This document shows positions 18,763 to 29,313 of a stretch of 64,000 nucleotides of DNA, piece by piece. The DNA lies in assembly GCA_020444045.1 (NCBI GenBank), contig JAHLLS010000013.1, positions 62,001 through 126,000 of the forward strand, read 5' to 3'. The position numbers and the translations under genes are program-made. The stretch's first letter is position 1, and every line of letters starts with the position of its first letter. Source of the DNA: Deltaproteobacteria bacterium (lineage in GTDB: Bacteria > Desulfobacterota > Desulfobacteria > Desulfobacterales > UBA5852). The notes beneath the pieces are model-generated. The model was not told the DNA's origin. It ran no database searches and was given only the letters and a program-made list of their open reading frames with translations.

Positions 18763-20763
18763 ATGTTGATCAGACGACGCATTGCTATAACGGCCGTTTG
18801 GTGGGGACTGGCGGTTTTTATTCTGGGGGGGATGCTCCCGGCGTATGGGCAGACGTCCGCGGATGCGGTGCGGCCCAGTCTTCTGATAAAGATTCGTGAT
18901 ATCGATCAGGTGTTGCAGGATATGGAATCGTTGATGCAGCCCAATCCCGGTGCCGATGCGGCTTCGCAGACGGCGATGATCAAAGGCATGCTCCAGGGAA
19001 CCGATTGGATCGACCCGTTGCGTTCGATCGTGGCCGGCATGCATTACGACGGGCAAGCGACATCCTGGACGGTCCTTGTACCGTTTCAGATACCCAATGA
19101 GAATTTCAAGGGGGCTTATGGGGCGATCGCCGGGGAAGACTATTATGTGCTGCGGTTCCCGCCGGCGCCGGAAATGACGGTGTCCGAGACCGAGCAGGCT
19201 TATCTCGTGCAGGCTTCCCGCCGGTCTTCGGATACCAACCTGATCGTGGAGATGACGGTTCACGATGTCGTAGGTCAATCCGAAACCCAAATCGAAAGCG
19301 CGATCCAGGCCATGGCGGCCAACGCTGCGAGTGGCGATGCGCCAGCGCTGCTTACGCCGGAAGAAGTGCAGGGCATGGCTCGCGATTTGCTGGCCACATT
19401 GAAGCAGGTGGACACTCTGCGGATGGGACTGACGATCGACCCCGAAGCCTTGTTGCTGCTGCTGGATGTGAAAGGCGTGCCGGAGTCCTACCTGGCCGGA
19501 CTGTTGACAGACCCCAAAACAGATGTCCGGCTGGGCGGCTATCAGCCGGACTATCCCATGCAGTTTCGGTCGCGGGCCTATAACGCAGCCGGTGTCTTAC
19601 AGATGCTGGGGGCTAGTTTGGGTCAGATATACCGCAAAATGGGGTTTGATTTTGACGAATTGGGCGAGATTGCCAAGGGGATAACCGGTGAAATGGCCGG
19701 CGGTATGGCGCTGGATCCAAACGGGATGTCTTTCGAGATGATCTACGCCCTGCACGACACGGTGGACGGCAACGCTTACCTGGAGGAGATATATCTGCCC
19801 TGGTTTGAAAAATATAACCGCCGCATGGCGGCCCTGGTAGAAGCACAAAACGGCCAGCCGGTAAAACCGCTGTACGAGCGAATGCCGGACACCACCGTGG
19901 CCGGCAGAAAAGTGATCGGCGTGCGGACCCGCTTCCCCGCCATGACGCCGGCCGGAAACCAACCGGCCACTGTTGCGGCCCTGCAAGACTACCAGACCCG
20001 CATGACATCGGTGGACGGCCTGATTCTGGCAGCCTCCACGGACGCCGCCATCGAAAAAATGATCCAGCAAATGGAGCAGTTCCAGAGTGGGCCGGCCCAG
20101 GGCTCGCTGGCCGAATTTTCGATGGATTTGGGGGCCTATCTGCGCGGCCTTCAAAACCTCATGCCGAACGCGGACCCGTCGGTGACGATTCCGCCCAATC
20201 TGGGTGATTTGCGCATGCAGGCCGATTTACAGGAAGGCGAATTGATCACCCGCACCCGTATCGATGTGCAGGATATGCAGCAACTGATGGCCCTGTTTGC
20301 GAGCCTTTCAGCGCAGGCCGCAAACCAGACTGAATCGCCTGCCGGGTCGGCTGCTGCCCAACCCGCGGCCGATAAACCCCAGCCGGCAGCGCCGACGCCG
20401 GAAATGGTGAACACACCGGCCTATTGGATGGACCGTGGTGGCTTGCTCTCCGCCTATGGCAATTACAAAGGCGCGGTGCGCTGCTTCCAGAAGGCACTTG
20501 ATCTGGCGCCGGATCTGGTTGAGGCCCACTTTCAACAGGGGGTGGCCTACGGTGAAATGGGGCAATTCGAAGCGGCCATCGGTGCGATTTCCCGTGCCAT
20601 TGATCGGATGCCGACCAACGGGGCTTATTTCTACGGGCGCGGGCGTGTTTATCTTCTGGCGGGTGATGCCGATCTGGCCATGAAAGATTTCATGGAAGCC
20701 GGTTTTTTGGGAAACGAAGACGCCCGGGTCTACCTGCAGCATGCTGGTGTGGACTGGAACTGA
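18763..20763 (+). CDS. Exported protein with C-terminal TPR repeats
   Basis: 666 residues with a signal peptide (basic start, hydrophobic core to about residue 28, cleavage near AYGQ). The long middle part has alternating beta/alpha texture and no recognised domain; residues about 520-545 form an Ala/Pro/Gln-rich linker. The C-terminal 115 residues hold about three TPR units (ALDLAPDLVEAHFQQGVAYGE). Ribosome site AAAGGAGA precedes the ATG. Likely periplasmic; the TPR part would bind another protein. The function is not recognised. Confidence 0.8.
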   Translation: MLIRRRIAITAVWWGLAVFILGGMLPAYGQTSADAVRPSLLIKIRDIDQVLQDMESLMQPNPGADAASQTAMIKGMLQGTDWIDPLRSIVAGMHYDGQATSWTVLVPFQIPNENFKGAYGAIAGEDYYVLRFPPAPEMTVSETEQAYLVQASRRSSDTNLIVEMTVHDVVGQSETQIESAIQAMAANAASGDAPALLTPEEVQGMARDLLATLKQVDTLRMGLTIDPEALLLLLDVKGVPESYLAGLLTDPKTDVRLGGYQPDYPMQFRSRAYNAAGVLQMLGASLGQIYRKMGFDFDELGEIAKGITGEMAGGMALDPNGMSFEMIYALHDTVDGNAYLEEIYLPWFEKYNRRMAALVEAQNGQPVKPLYERMPDTTVAGRKVIGVRTRFPAMTPAGNQPATVAALQDYQTRMTSVDGLILAASTDAAIEKMIQQMEQFQSGPAQGSLAEFSMDLGAYLRGLQNLMPNADPSVTIPPNLGDLRMQADLQEGELITRTRIDVQDMQQLMALFASLSAQAANQTESPAGSAAAQPAADKPQPAAPTPEMVNTPAYWMDRGGLLSAYGNYKGAVRCFQKALDLAPDLVEAHFQQGVAYGEMGQFEAAIGAISRAIDRMPTNGAYFYGRGRVYLLAGDADLAMKDFMEAGFLGNEDARVYLQHAGVDWN

Positions 20764-20820
20764 GCATCGCGCAGGGCTGGTCGGTAAGGTGTTTTTCGAC
20801 CAAAAAAGGAACGGGTTCCT

Positions 20821-21732
20821 TTAGTCCACTGTGCTTTCAATGGCAAGGCTGCGAATGACGTCCCGCGGCTGCCGGACCCACACGAGTTGTCCCAGCGGCC
20901 TCGGCTGTGGCAGACGGGTTTGCAGGGTGATGCGCCCGGGCTGGCGGCAGAACGTTATCAGCGATTGCCATACGGCCTGAACGCCGGGCTCTTTTTCGGT
21001 TTGCATACGCATTTGCAGCGCTTGCAACAGGACTTCACGCACCTCCTGCGGCGGGCGCGCCTGTCTCCGGGCGGCGTCGATCAGGATGCGGTCGAAAAGC
21101 CCGTCGTCCTCGTAGGTCAATTTACCCTGCACCCATTCCACCGGCGGCAGGACGATCAGCCAGTTGAGCGGGTTGTCCAGTGCCATGGCAACGCCAACCG
21201 CGTTGATCTTGTTCAGCCGGGTCGACAGCGCCACTGTGCCGACGTCGACGATCCGAAGCGCCAGATCGATTTCCCATTCCGTTTTATCCTCGCCGCGACG
21301 CTCCAATCGGATTTGCAGATCACCTGTTAGCTTTTGGTAGCCCAGGTCCTGCAGGGCCTGCCGTAGAGGGGCCAGCAGGGACTGTTGGCGGTCGATCTGG
21401 AATCCATCAATGGCGGCATCCAGGGCTGTTGGCAGGCGGTCACCGGGACGGAAGCGTCGGATGTGAACCGTCTGCAGCTGGATTTCCTCCGCCGCATCGG
21501 CAAACAGCAAGGCGGCTTCCTCGATTTTAGCCTGCAGGCTGAAGGTGGGGATGGTGAGCCTGGCATAGCGAATTCCGGTACAACCGGGTATGGTTTGAAC
21601 GGTTTCCTGCAACTGGCGGGCGACCGTTTGATGAAGAACCACCCGAAACAGGCCAAAGAGCAGGGCAGCGGAAATCGTTGCCAGTATGAGGACGGAAAGG
21701 CGTGACCAGCGGCGGGTGATGGTGACGGCCAT
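20821..21732 (-). CDS. Membrane-anchored periplasmic protein, unknown family
   Basis: 303 residues. One N-terminal membrane segment (LSVLILATISAALLFGLFRVVL, about residues 12-33) is followed by a soluble region with repeated strand-like segments (LTGDLQIRLERR, IDLALRIVDVGTVALSTRL). The pattern recalls DUF945- or AsmA-like periplasmic proteins, but I do not assign it. It lies 48 bp downstream of the large PPDK_N protein gene on the same strand, so they may be co-transcribed. Confidence 0.7.
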   Translation of the reverse strand: MAVTITRRWSRLSVLILATISAALLFGLFRVVLHQTVARQLQETVQTIPGCTGIRYARLTIPTFSLQAKIEEAALLFADAAEEIQLQTVHIRRFRPGDRLPTALDAAIDGFQIDRQQSLLAPLRQALQDLGYQKLTGDLQIRLERRGEDKTEWEIDLALRIVDVGTVALSTRLNKINAVGVAMALDNPLNWLIVLPPVEWVQGKLTYEDDGLFDRILIDAARRQARPPQEVREVLLQALQMRMQTEKEPGVQAVWQSLITFCRQPGRITLQTRLPQPRPLGQLVWVRQPRDVIRSLAIESTVD

Positions 21733-21780
21733 GAGGGTGCGATTCCTTTGCGGCGATAACCTGTGGTGTCGGCGAAAGCG

Positions 21781-24780
21781 TCAAGCGGCGGGTTCCGGCG
21801 GATTTTCCGCGGGGTCGATGATGATGCCCTGCGAAGATTTGCCGTCCACATACAGTTCCAGAGGACGCGCCAGGCGGATATGGCGCAAATAGGTGGTGCG
21901 GGTCAGGGACGTCTGTTTCGCCAACCAGTCCCAGCGCAAAAAACCGTGCGTACCGTTCTGGAGCGTCAGGTAGCAGATGCCGGATGAGGTCAGGTTCTGA
22001 AAAAAATGGGATCCCTGGGAGGCGTCGGCTTGCAGTGCGGGATGGGATGTCTCGATGATGGCACCCACGCCCGAAATATCTCTCCAGGTTACCGGAATGC
22101 CCAGCCATCGGTCGGATGACCCCCATCGGCCGGGGCCGATGAGGAGATAGCGCCGTCGCTGCTGCTGCAACGCGGTGTTGAGATGGCTGATTTCAGCCGC
22201 GATAGCGACCGTCTGGGCGGGATCGAAGGTGGCCGGATCCACCAGGACGATGTCCGTCATGTCGTGATGGTGCCCATTGCCCAGCGCCAAACGTGAATGA
22301 CAGACGGCGGTGGCGATTTGGGCCTCCGATATGGACGGGCTGACCTGCTGATCGAATTGGGGCATCGGGCGGATTTGAAACAAGTGGAATTCGTTGCCGC
22401 CATTGGCTTCGTTGTCCAGATTCACGCCGAATTCGATTTCCACCGGTCCTCCCATGCCCTCCTGACAGGCCTGCAGCAGATCCGAAAGGATATCCGCCAG
22501 CGGAAACAGCCGGTGTTTGAGGATGGGGGCGAAGGTGAGCACCGGGTGGCCCTGACGTGACAGGGAATCCCGAAGACGGTTTTCTTCAGGAATATAGGCA
22601 CTGCACAGGGCGGTGATGGCCGGATGGTCGCGGCAGTCGTCGATCTCGCGTCGCACGATGAGGGCGCGGGTATCCGCGTCCACTTGCCGCCGGGCGGTAT
22701 CCATGTCGATGGCATAAAAAAAACGCTGGGCATTTTTAAGGATATCGTCGACCGTCGAAAACTGGGGCAACAGCTGGGGATGGGCCGGGCAAAATCGCAA
22801 GGCATGACGCTTGGTTTCATCGGAGGCACTGAACCCGAGGCTGATGAGGGCAATGCCTTCCTCGGCCTTCATGTGGGCGACCGGATAGAAATTGAACGAG
22901 CTGGCCTGCCCGGTGATGGCCGGATAGAACCACCCCTTGTATTCTGTTCCGGTTAGTTTCTGGACTAAAATGGCCATGCGCTCCTGTTCGAGGCGGTGCC
23001 CTGTGCTGCGGGCATAGGTGCGGGCACGCTTCAGGTAAGTCGAAGCATAAATTAATTTGATGGCGCGCACCATCTGACGCCGCCGCACTTCGCCGTCGGG
23101 GTGGCAGTTGGGCAGGATCAGGGTGTTATATAGGCCCGCGAAGGGCTGGTGATGGGCGTCCTCCAGCAGACTGGAAGAACGCACGGCCAGTGGATAACGG
23201 GCTTGTTCCAGAAAGAGGGCGATGGCATTTTCGACCGTGTCGGGCAGGTGGCTTTTCAAAAATACATCGGTTACATGGGCGTCGTCCTGGTCGCAGGAGG
23301 CCATGTCCCGCAGATGATTCTGGTCGATAAAGGCATCAAAACCTTCGGTGGAAATGACCATGGTCTTGGGAACGCCGATGGCCACGTCGGGATAGCGCTC
23401 GTCCAGATGGCTCAGTGTCCGGATCTGACTGGCCATGAACGCCAGGCCCCGGGCCTTGCCGCCCAGGGAACCGCTTCCGATCTTGACGAAATCCGCTTCC
23501 GGGTCATAGTGGTCGGGAGTGAAATCGGTAACGACCCCGCGTTGGCGTCCCCGGCGCCGTTCTTTCAGACAATCCACCAGGTAATGCTTCAATTCATCGG
23601 TGTTGGAGAAATCTGATACTTTGACCGGACGCAACCGGTAGGCCAGAAGAATTTCCGAGCGGGCCATGAGCCAGCCGGAGAAATGATTCCGGCGGGCATG
23701 GTAGAGGATCGATTCTTTAGGGATATCCGGCAGGATGGTTTCCAGTTGCCGCAGGTTGGCGGCACGCCCCACTTCATGCCCGTCCGGCAGGCGGAAGACA
23801 AAATCGCCAAAGCCCAGATGCTTCTGGAAGAAGCCCCGGATCTCCTCATGCAGAATCGGGGAGTTCTTGTTTAAAAAGACAGCCGGTATGGCGGAGGCCC
23901 GCTCCCGGTTGGATTCCTCGGAACTGAAATTCAGCAGGGGGACATCCGGCGTCTCCTCCTTCATCAATTTCAGCAGGGCGTATCCGGCGTCCGGGTCGAG
24001 CCGGCCGTTGCGCGGGAAGCGCACGTCGGAAAGAATCCCCAGCAGATAGGGTTGGAAGGTGCGATAGAGTTCCAACGCTTTTTCGTAGGTGCTGGCGATC
24101 AGGATTTTAGGACGGGCGCGCATCCTGAAAAAGCGGTGTTCCTCATTGAGGGACTCTTCCATAACGGCCTGGGTTTGGGAAACGATCTCCTTGTACAAAA
24201 GGGGCAGCAGGGACGAAATATAAAGCGGTGAATCTTCCACCATGATGATCACCCGCACCCGGGCCCGCTCTGTATCGTAGGCCACGTTCATGGCATCTTC
24301 GACGCTTTTGATGATGGCCAGCAGGAGATCGGCGTTGCCGCTCCAGATAAAGACCCGGTTGATGCAGTCTTCGTTGAAGCATTGCGGGTCGAGGCGCATC
24401 CAGTTGGGGTCCGGTGTCAGCAGGAATACCGGAATGCGGCGGTGATCCTTTTTAATGCGGCGCCCGAGTTCATGTACCGGCAGGTCACCGATGCGCGGCA
24501 TGGTAATGACCATGTCAAAGGGCTTGCGTTCCAGTTCCTGCAGGGCTTCCCGGGCGGTGGACACCCATGTCAGATGAGGCGGACGGGACAGATTGAGGCC
24601 GCGGTATTCCTGGATAATGCGCTGCGCCAGGCGTCCTTCCTCTTCCATGATGAATGCGTCGTAGGGGCTGGACACCAGCAGGATGTGGTTGACCTTGCGC
24701 GCCATCAATTCATGGAAGACTTTGAACGATAGGTCAAAGACATCCCGTTGATGGTTGGCATGGGGAAGTGACGGTTTCAT
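21781..24780 (-). CDS. Receiver-like / PEP-pyruvate-binding (PPDK_N) fusion protein
   Basis: 999 residues. The N-terminal 135 residues look like a degenerate receiver domain (VNHILLVSSPYDAFIMEE). A second receiver-like domain follows, with candidate phospho-acceptor in ILSDVRFP and the usual Lys in FLNKNSP. From about residue 470 an ATP-grasp PPDK_N domain appears (GSGSLGGKARGL; PLAVRSSSLLEDAHHQPFAGLY; EIEFGVN). The phosphocarrier His domain and the PEP-binding barrel of true PEP synthase are absent, so it probably does not make PEP. ATG 24780 is chosen because GGAG lies eight bases upstream and the fold starts there. Confidence 0.85.
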   Translation of the reverse strand: MKPSLPHANHQRDVFDLSFKVFHELMARKVNHILLVSSPYDAFIMEEEGRLAQRIIQEYRGLNLSRPPHLTWVSTAREALQELERKPFDMVITMPRIGDLPVHELGRRIKKDHRRIPVFLLTPDPNWMRLDPQCFNEDCINRVFIWSGNADLLLAIIKSVEDAMNVAYDTERARVRVIIMVEDSPLYISSLLPLLYKEIVSQTQAVMEESLNEEHRFFRMRARPKILIASTYEKALELYRTFQPYLLGILSDVRFPRNGRLDPDAGYALLKLMKEETPDVPLLNFSSEESNRERASAIPAVFLNKNSPILHEEIRGFFQKHLGFGDFVFRLPDGHEVGRAANLRQLETILPDIPKESILYHARRNHFSGWLMARSEILLAYRLRPVKVSDFSNTDELKHYLVDCLKERRRGRQRGVVTDFTPDHYDPEADFVKIGSGSLGGKARGLAFMASQIRTLSHLDERYPDVAIGVPKTMVISTEGFDAFIDQNHLRDMASCDQDDAHVTDVFLKSHLPDTVENAIALFLEQARYPLAVRSSSLLEDAHHQPFAGLYNTLILPNCHPDGEVRRRQMVRAIKLIYASTYLKRARTYARSTGHRLEQERMAILVQKLTGTEYKGWFYPAITGQASSFNFYPVAHMKAEEGIALISLGFSASDETKRHALRFCPAHPQLLPQFSTVDDILKNAQRFFYAIDMDTARRQVDADTRALIVRREIDDCRDHPAITALCSAYIPEENRLRDSLSRQGHPVLTFAPILKHRLFPLADILSDLLQACQEGMGGPVEIEFGVNLDNEANGGNEFHLFQIRPMPQFDQQVSPSISEAQIATAVCHSRLALGNGHHHDMTDIVLVDPATFDPAQTVAIAAEISHLNTALQQQRRRYLLIGPGRWGSSDRWLGIPVTWRDISGVGAIIETSHPALQADASQGSHFFQNLTSSGICYLTLQNGTHGFLRWDWLAKQTSLTRTTYLRHIRLARPLELYVDGKSSQGIIIDPAENPPEPAA

Positions 24781-25045
24781 CGAAATCGCTCCGATCTTAC
24801 GGATGGGCGCTTTCCGGCAGGCGGCCAACACCATTCCCGCCATCCTGGTCACTGCCGGGGCACCGTTGCCTAAAAAATGTGAAGTCCCGGTTCTCGTGTT
24901 TGCGGAACATGAAGGCGCGGTTGCATCCCTTGCGGTTTCGCCATGTTGGCCGCTTGTATACCTGATCCGGCCGAATCCCACAAGGGATACCCGTTGGTCT
25001 TTCCGGCAGGCGGTCGATAAGGACTGACAACCTGTCCGGTAAACG

Positions 25046-25972
25046 CTACCCTTCACCATGCGAACGATAGCGTAGGCCCTGGCGGCTGTCGCGCTGTTGG
25101 AACTGCGCTTGGATCCGGTCGAAGGTATCACGCTTCCGGAGGGCCCAGGCCGGGGCCACGAGCTCTTTTGGATGCGGATCCCCGGTCACGCGCTGGATGA
25201 CCGTCCGGGGCGGCAGCCGTTCGATGAAATCACATACCAGGCCGGCGTATTCCTCCTGTTCCAGGCAATGAAAGCGTCCCTGGCGGTAAAGGGCTTCCAG
25301 GGGGGTTCCCCGGATCACATATAACAGGTGCAGTTTGACCCCGTCGATGGCCAGATCGGCCAGGAATCCGGCCGTTTTCAGCATATCGCGACGGGTTTCG
25401 CCGGGCAGCCCTAATATGACGTGGGCACAGACCGGCAACCCCCGCTGCCGGGTGCGTTCCAGGGCATCGGCGAAACAGGCCACATCGTGACCGCGATTGA
25501 TCCGGCGCAAGGTGTGGTCGCAGGCGGACTGCAACCCGTATTCCACCCATACGAGATAAAGGCGAGCATAGCCGGCCAGCAGGTCCAGGACCGCATCGTC
25601 CACGCAATCCGGCCGGGTGCCGATGGACAGGCCGATGACGTCCGCGACGGACAACGCTTCCTCGTAGCGCTGTTTCAGTGTTTCCAGCGGGGCGTAGGTG
25701 TTGGTATAGGACTGGAAATAGGCGATAAATTTGCGGGCCTTAAATCGTCGCGCCACCGGGATCTTGCTCTGTTCCAACTGTTCCCGGACCGACAGCCCCC
25801 GGGCAAAAGCCCCGGTGCCGGACCCCTGGGCATTGCAGTAAATGCACCCGGCGGTGGACAGGGTGCCGTCCCGGTTGGGGCAGGTCAGACCGGCATCCAC
25901 GGTGAGCTTGTGAACGCGGTGACCGAAGCGTTCCCGGAAGTAGGTGTTGAGATCGAAATAGCGTTTGGTCAT
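25046..25972 (-). CDS. TIGR01212/YhcC-type radical SAM protein
   Basis: 308 residues. The Fe-S binding motif is displaced as in this subfamily: TCPNRDGTLSTAGCIYCNAQGSG, with CxxxxxxxxxCxYC spacing. Further signatures are RKFIAYFQSYTNTYAPLE, GLSIGTRPDC and EYGLQSACDHTLRRINRGHD. Homologues include E. coli YhcC, whose substrate is not known. ATG 25972 gives MTKRYFDLN, the usual beginning of the family. It is transcribed in the same direction as the PPDK_N gene, with about 70 bp between its start and that of the divergent mnmG leader. Confidence 0.9.
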   Translation of the reverse strand: MTKRYFDLNTYFRERFGHRVHKLTVDAGLTCPNRDGTLSTAGCIYCNAQGSGTGAFARGLSVREQLEQSKIPVARRFKARKFIAYFQSYTNTYAPLETLKQRYEEALSVADVIGLSIGTRPDCVDDAVLDLLAGYARLYLVWVEYGLQSACDHTLRRINRGHDVACFADALERTRQRGLPVCAHVILGLPGETRRDMLKTAGFLADLAIDGVKLHLLYVIRGTPLEALYRQGRFHCLEQEEYAGLVCDFIERLPPRTVIQRVTGDPHPKELVAPAWALRKRDTFDRIQAQFQQRDSRQGLRYRSHGEG

Positions 25973-26128
25973 TGTTTTCAAACGGGATCTTGACCTGTTC
26001 GGTTCGGCGATACTATACCACGACCATCGGCCGGCAGCGGCGGATTCAGGGCACGCGGATCTGACGTTTATGGAATCGTTTCATACCCTGCCGCCGATGG
26101 GAAATCAAAAAGAAAACAACCGCTTGAT

Positions 26129-28021
26129 ATGGAAAACGCCGTGGCAGCCATTTCACGAACATACGACATCGTCGTCATCGGCGCCGGGCATGCCGGCTGT
26201 GAAGCAGCTCTGGCGGCCGCCCGCATGGGCTGCACCGTCTTGCTGGTGGTCATCGACCTGGATAAAGTGGCGGCCATGCCCTGCAGTCCGTCTATCGGGG
26301 GGATGGCCAAGGGCCAACTGGTCAAGGAAATCGATGCATTGGGCGGCCAGATGGCCCGGATTACCGACCAGACCGCCATCCAGTATCGTACCCTGAACAC
26401 CAAAAAGGGGCCGGCGGTTCAATCGACCCGCACCCAGAACGATAAGGCGCGCTACCACGCCGCCATGAAAAACGTTCTAGAGCGGACGCCGGGCCTGGAC
26501 CTCAAACAGGCCATGATCGAGCGTCTGGTGGTTGAAGGCGGCCGGGTGGCGGGCGTGACCGACACCACCGGTTTCAGCTATGAATGCCGGGCCGTGATCC
26601 TGGCGACGGGCACTTTTCTGAGCGGTCTGGTTCACATCGGTGACCGATCCATCCAGGCGGGTCGGGCCGGCGAGTTTGCCAGCTATGCGTTACCCGAGAA
26701 CCTGCGGGATCTGGGGTTTGATATGGGGCGCATGAAAACCGGCACGCCACCGCGTCTCCATCGCGCGACGATCGATTTTTCGCGGTTTGAATGTCAGGAG
26801 CGGCAGGGCGATCCATGCCCTTTCTCCTTTTTTACCCGCCAGGTTCACTTGCCGCATCAGCCCAGTTATATCGGCCACACCTCATTGCATACCCACGATA
26901 TCGTTCGCCGCAACCTGAGCCGATCCGCTTTATACAGCGGTGTCATCAAAGGGACGCCGGCGCGCTACTGCCCGTCTTTCGAGGATAAGATTGTTCGATT
27001 TCCGGACAAGGACCGCCACCAGATCATTCTACAGCCCGAAGGTCTGGATACCGAGGAAATCTACGCCAGTGGGCTGGGCAACAGCCTGCCCCTGGAGGTT
27101 CAGCTCGAATTCGTCCATTCGGTGGCCGGTCTCGAGGAGGCCGAAATCATGCGGCCGGCCTATGCCATCGAGTACGACTTCGTCAACCCGGTACAACTCA
27201 AGCCGACGCTTGAAACCAAGCGGGTGGCCGGGGTCTATATGGCGGGACAGATCAATGGTACTTCCGGGTACGAGGAGGCGGCCGCCCAGGGATTGTGGGC
27301 CGGTATCAATGCCGCCTGCCGCCTGCAGGGCCGCCCTGCGTTCGTGCTGGACCGTTCCCAGGCCTATATGGCGGTCATGATCGACGACCTGGTGACCCGG
27401 GGAACCCGGGAACCCTACCGCATGTTTACCTCGCGGGCGGAATATCGGTTGATTCTGCGGGAAGACAACGCCGATTTACGGTTGATGGAAATCGGCCACG
27501 AACTGGGGCTGATCGACCGGGACACGGTCACCGATCTCCGCGCCCGTCGTCAAGCCATCCAGGATGAGACCCGGCGCCTCAAACAAACTGTGATCAAGCC
27601 GCTTCCGTCCGTCAATGCGTATCTTGACAATAAGGGAACGCCGGCGATCGCCAGCGGCGTGGCTCTGGATCAGCTCTTGAAACGGGCCGAATTGACCTAC
27701 GATGCGGTTGAAGCCCTGGCGCCGCCGCCGGCACCTCTCCAGCCCGCGGTCGTCCGCCAGGTGGAGATCGAGGTGAAATACGAGGGCTACATCCAGCGCC
27801 AATTGAAAGAGGCCCAAAAACTGAAGGACCAGGAAAAGGTGCGCATCCCCGACAGCTTTGATTTTTGGCAGGTGCACGGGCTGTCCAACGAGCTCAAGGA
27901 AAAATTATCCGCCATACGTCCCACCTCCATCGGCCAGGCCTCCCGGATCGAAGGGATCACGCCGGCCGCCGTCACGGCATTGATGGTAACACTCCGGGCC
28001 TTTCATGAAAATCCATCCTGA
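26129..28021 (+). CDS. mnmG: tRNA uridine-5-carboxymethylaminomethyl(34) synthesis enzyme MnmG
   Basis: 630 residues, the usual length. The FAD-binding motif [18 protein letters not shown] lies near the N-terminus; [22 protein letters not shown] and the signature [10 protein letters not shown]-like segment ([12 protein letters not shown]) follow. [17 protein letters not shown] and [15 protein letters not shown] are diagnostic of MnmG/GidA. With MnmE it modifies U34 of several tRNAs using FAD, NADH and methylenetetrahydrofolate. ATG 26129 is taken; a few extra N-terminal residues before RTYDIVVIG are normal. Confidence 0.97.
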   Translation: MENAVAAISRTYDIVVIGAGHAGCEAALAAARMGCTVLLVVIDLDKVAAMPCSPSIGGMAKGQLVKEIDALGGQMARITDQTAIQYRTLNTKKGPAVQSTRTQNDKARYHAAMKNVLERTPGLDLKQAMIERLVVEGGRVAGVTDTTGFSYECRAVILATGTFLSGLVHIGDRSIQAGRAGEFASYALPENLRDLGFDMGRMKTGTPPRLHRATIDFSRFECQERQGDPCPFSFFTRQVHLPHQPSYIGHTSLHTHDIVRRNLSRSALYSGVIKGTPARYCPSFEDKIVRFPDKDRHQIILQPEGLDTEEIYASGLGNSLPLEVQLEFVHSVAGLEEAEIMRPAYAIEYDFVNPVQLKPTLETKRVAGVYMAGQINGTSGYEEAAAQGLWAGINAACRLQGRPAFVLDRSQAYMAVMIDDLVTRGTREPYRMFTSRAEYRLILREDNADLRLMEIGHELGLIDRDTVTDLRARRQAIQDETRRLKQTVIKPLPSVNAYLDNKGTPAIASGVALDQLLKRAELTYDAVEALAPPPAPLQPAVVRQVEIEVKYEGYIQRQLKEAQKLKDQEKVRIPDSFDFWQVHGLSNELKEKLSAIRPTSIGQASRIEGITPAAVTALMVTLRAFHENPS

Positions 28022-28143
28022 CGGTTGTTTCTGAGCATACCTTCAGGCCCTATCATCCGAATTATCGCTCGGGTCCCCGCGTAGGCATTGACATATGGAG
28101 AATACCGATTTATTTTAGCAAGTTATGATTTTAAGTATGCTCG

Positions 28144-28167
28144 ACGGCCGTATGGTCACACGGCCGT
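28144..28167. other. GC-rich hairpin in a 5' region
   Basis: ACGGCCGT at 28144-28151 is repeated at 28160-28167; the eight-base unit is itself palindromic, so a hairpin with an eight-base loop can form. It lies 120 bp before the DnaJ-family gene in a gap of about 270 bp with no other feature. Confidence 0.35.
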
Positions 28168-28289
28168 TCGGCACGGGGAAAGAGGCCGGTGTCGGTCGTG
28201 CCAATGCCGCCGATGGCACCATGGTCGCTCCCTGATGACGGTATGGTGAATCATCCCCATGAATGGGCCAGGGGAGAGGAAGGAATCGT

Positions 28290-29204
28290 ATGGCAGATAC
28301 GGATTATTATGCAATTCTTGGCGTCAGCAAAGAGGCTTCCGGTGAAGAAATCAAGAAAGCTTACCGGCGCATGGCTTTGAAATACCACCCTGATCACGCC
28401 AAGGGCGATCCGAAAGCGGAGGAGCAGTTCAAGAAGATAAGTGAGGCGTATGCGGTGTTGAGCGATAAGGAGAAACGGCTCCAGTACGATCGTTTCGGTT
28501 CGGAGGGGTTTCGCCAGCAGTATTCCCAGGAAGACATTTTCCAAAATTTTGACTTCGGCAATATTTTTCGCGAATTCGGTTTCGGCGGCGGTTTTACCAC
28601 CGGCCAGCAGGGAGGGGTGCGGTTTTCTTTCGGGCGCGGGGATTCCCCCTTCGAATTTGGGCGGGGCGGGCGTCGCGTCGCCAAAGGGTCCGATCTGGAA
28701 TATGAACTGGCGTTGACGTTGCCGGAGGTTGTCACCGGCACCAGCAAAACACTGGACTTTCAACATGAGGGGCGCTCCGAGCGATTGACGGTCAAGATCC
28801 CCAAGGGCATGATTACCGGGAAGAAATTGCGCCTGGCCGGAAAGGGCGCTCCCAGCCCGATGGGCGGTCCCCCTGGTGATCTCTATATCCGCGCCCTGGT
28901 AAAACCCGACAGCCGTTTTGTGCTGGACGGTCACGACGTGCTGGTCTACCGGGATGTCAAACTGACCGAGGCGGTGTTGGGAACAACGTTATCCGTCCCG
29001 ACCTTGGACGGCAAATCGATGAATGTGAAGATTCCGCCCGGAACCCGGCACGGCACGCGCATGCGTCTGGCGGGTCAGGGGATCCCGCAGATGCGGGACG
29101 GGGTTCGTGGCGACTTGTTTGTGGTCGTGCAGGTGATCGTGCCCAAGCCATTATCCGAGGAACAGCAGCAACTCTTTGAAAAGTTGGCGGCAACCGGGCT
29201 GTAA
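28290..29204 (+). CDS. DnaJ-family curved DNA-binding/co-chaperone protein (CbpA type)
   Basis: 304 residues. The J domain occupies residues 1-70 ([23 protein letters not shown]), with HPD in [10 protein letters not shown] for stimulating DnaK. A Gly/Phe-rich stretch follows ([10 protein letters not shown]), then two C-terminal substrate-binding beta-domains ([26 protein letters not shown]). The Cys-rich zinc finger of true DnaJ is absent, so it is a type II CbpA-like co-chaperone. GGAAGGA lies before ATG 28290; upstream in-frame starts lack a ribosome site. Confidence 0.93.
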   Translation: MADTDYYAILGVSKEASGEEIKKAYRRMALKYHPDHAKGDPKAEEQFKKISEAYAVLSDKEKRLQYDRFGSEGFRQQYSQEDIFQNFDFGNIFREFGFGGGFTTGQQGGVRFSFGRGDSPFEFGRGGRRVAKGSDLEYELALTLPEVVTGTSKTLDFQHEGRSERLTVKIPKGMITGKKLRLAGKGAPSPMGGPPGDLYIRALVKPDSRFVLDGHDVLVYRDVKLTEAVLGTTLSVPTLDGKSMNVKIPPGTRHGTRMRLAGQGIPQMRDGVRGDLFVVVQVIVPKPLSEEQQQLFEKLAATGL

Positions 29205-29217
29205 CCAATCAAATTCA

Positions 29218-29247
29218 TTGACAACTCCGAGTTATTTTAATAACTAT
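29218..29247 (+). promoter_or_regulatory. Probable sigma-70 promoter of hpt
   Basis: TTGACA at 29218-29223 and TAACTA/AACTAT near 29241-29247 with 17-18 bp spacing, in an AT-rich 109-bp gap between the DnaJ-family gene and hpt. Confidence 0.45.
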
Positions 29248-29313
29248 AGCGAAGTAAACCTTCAACTTTAAAGCTAAAAATACATGAAGGCCTCACTGTG
29301 TTAAACGATACTT

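Noticed and set aside
18137-18769. 210-codon plus-strand frame
   Set aside because: Overlaps an opposite-strand gene and the start of the exported TPR protein; no ribosome site or protein-like pattern.
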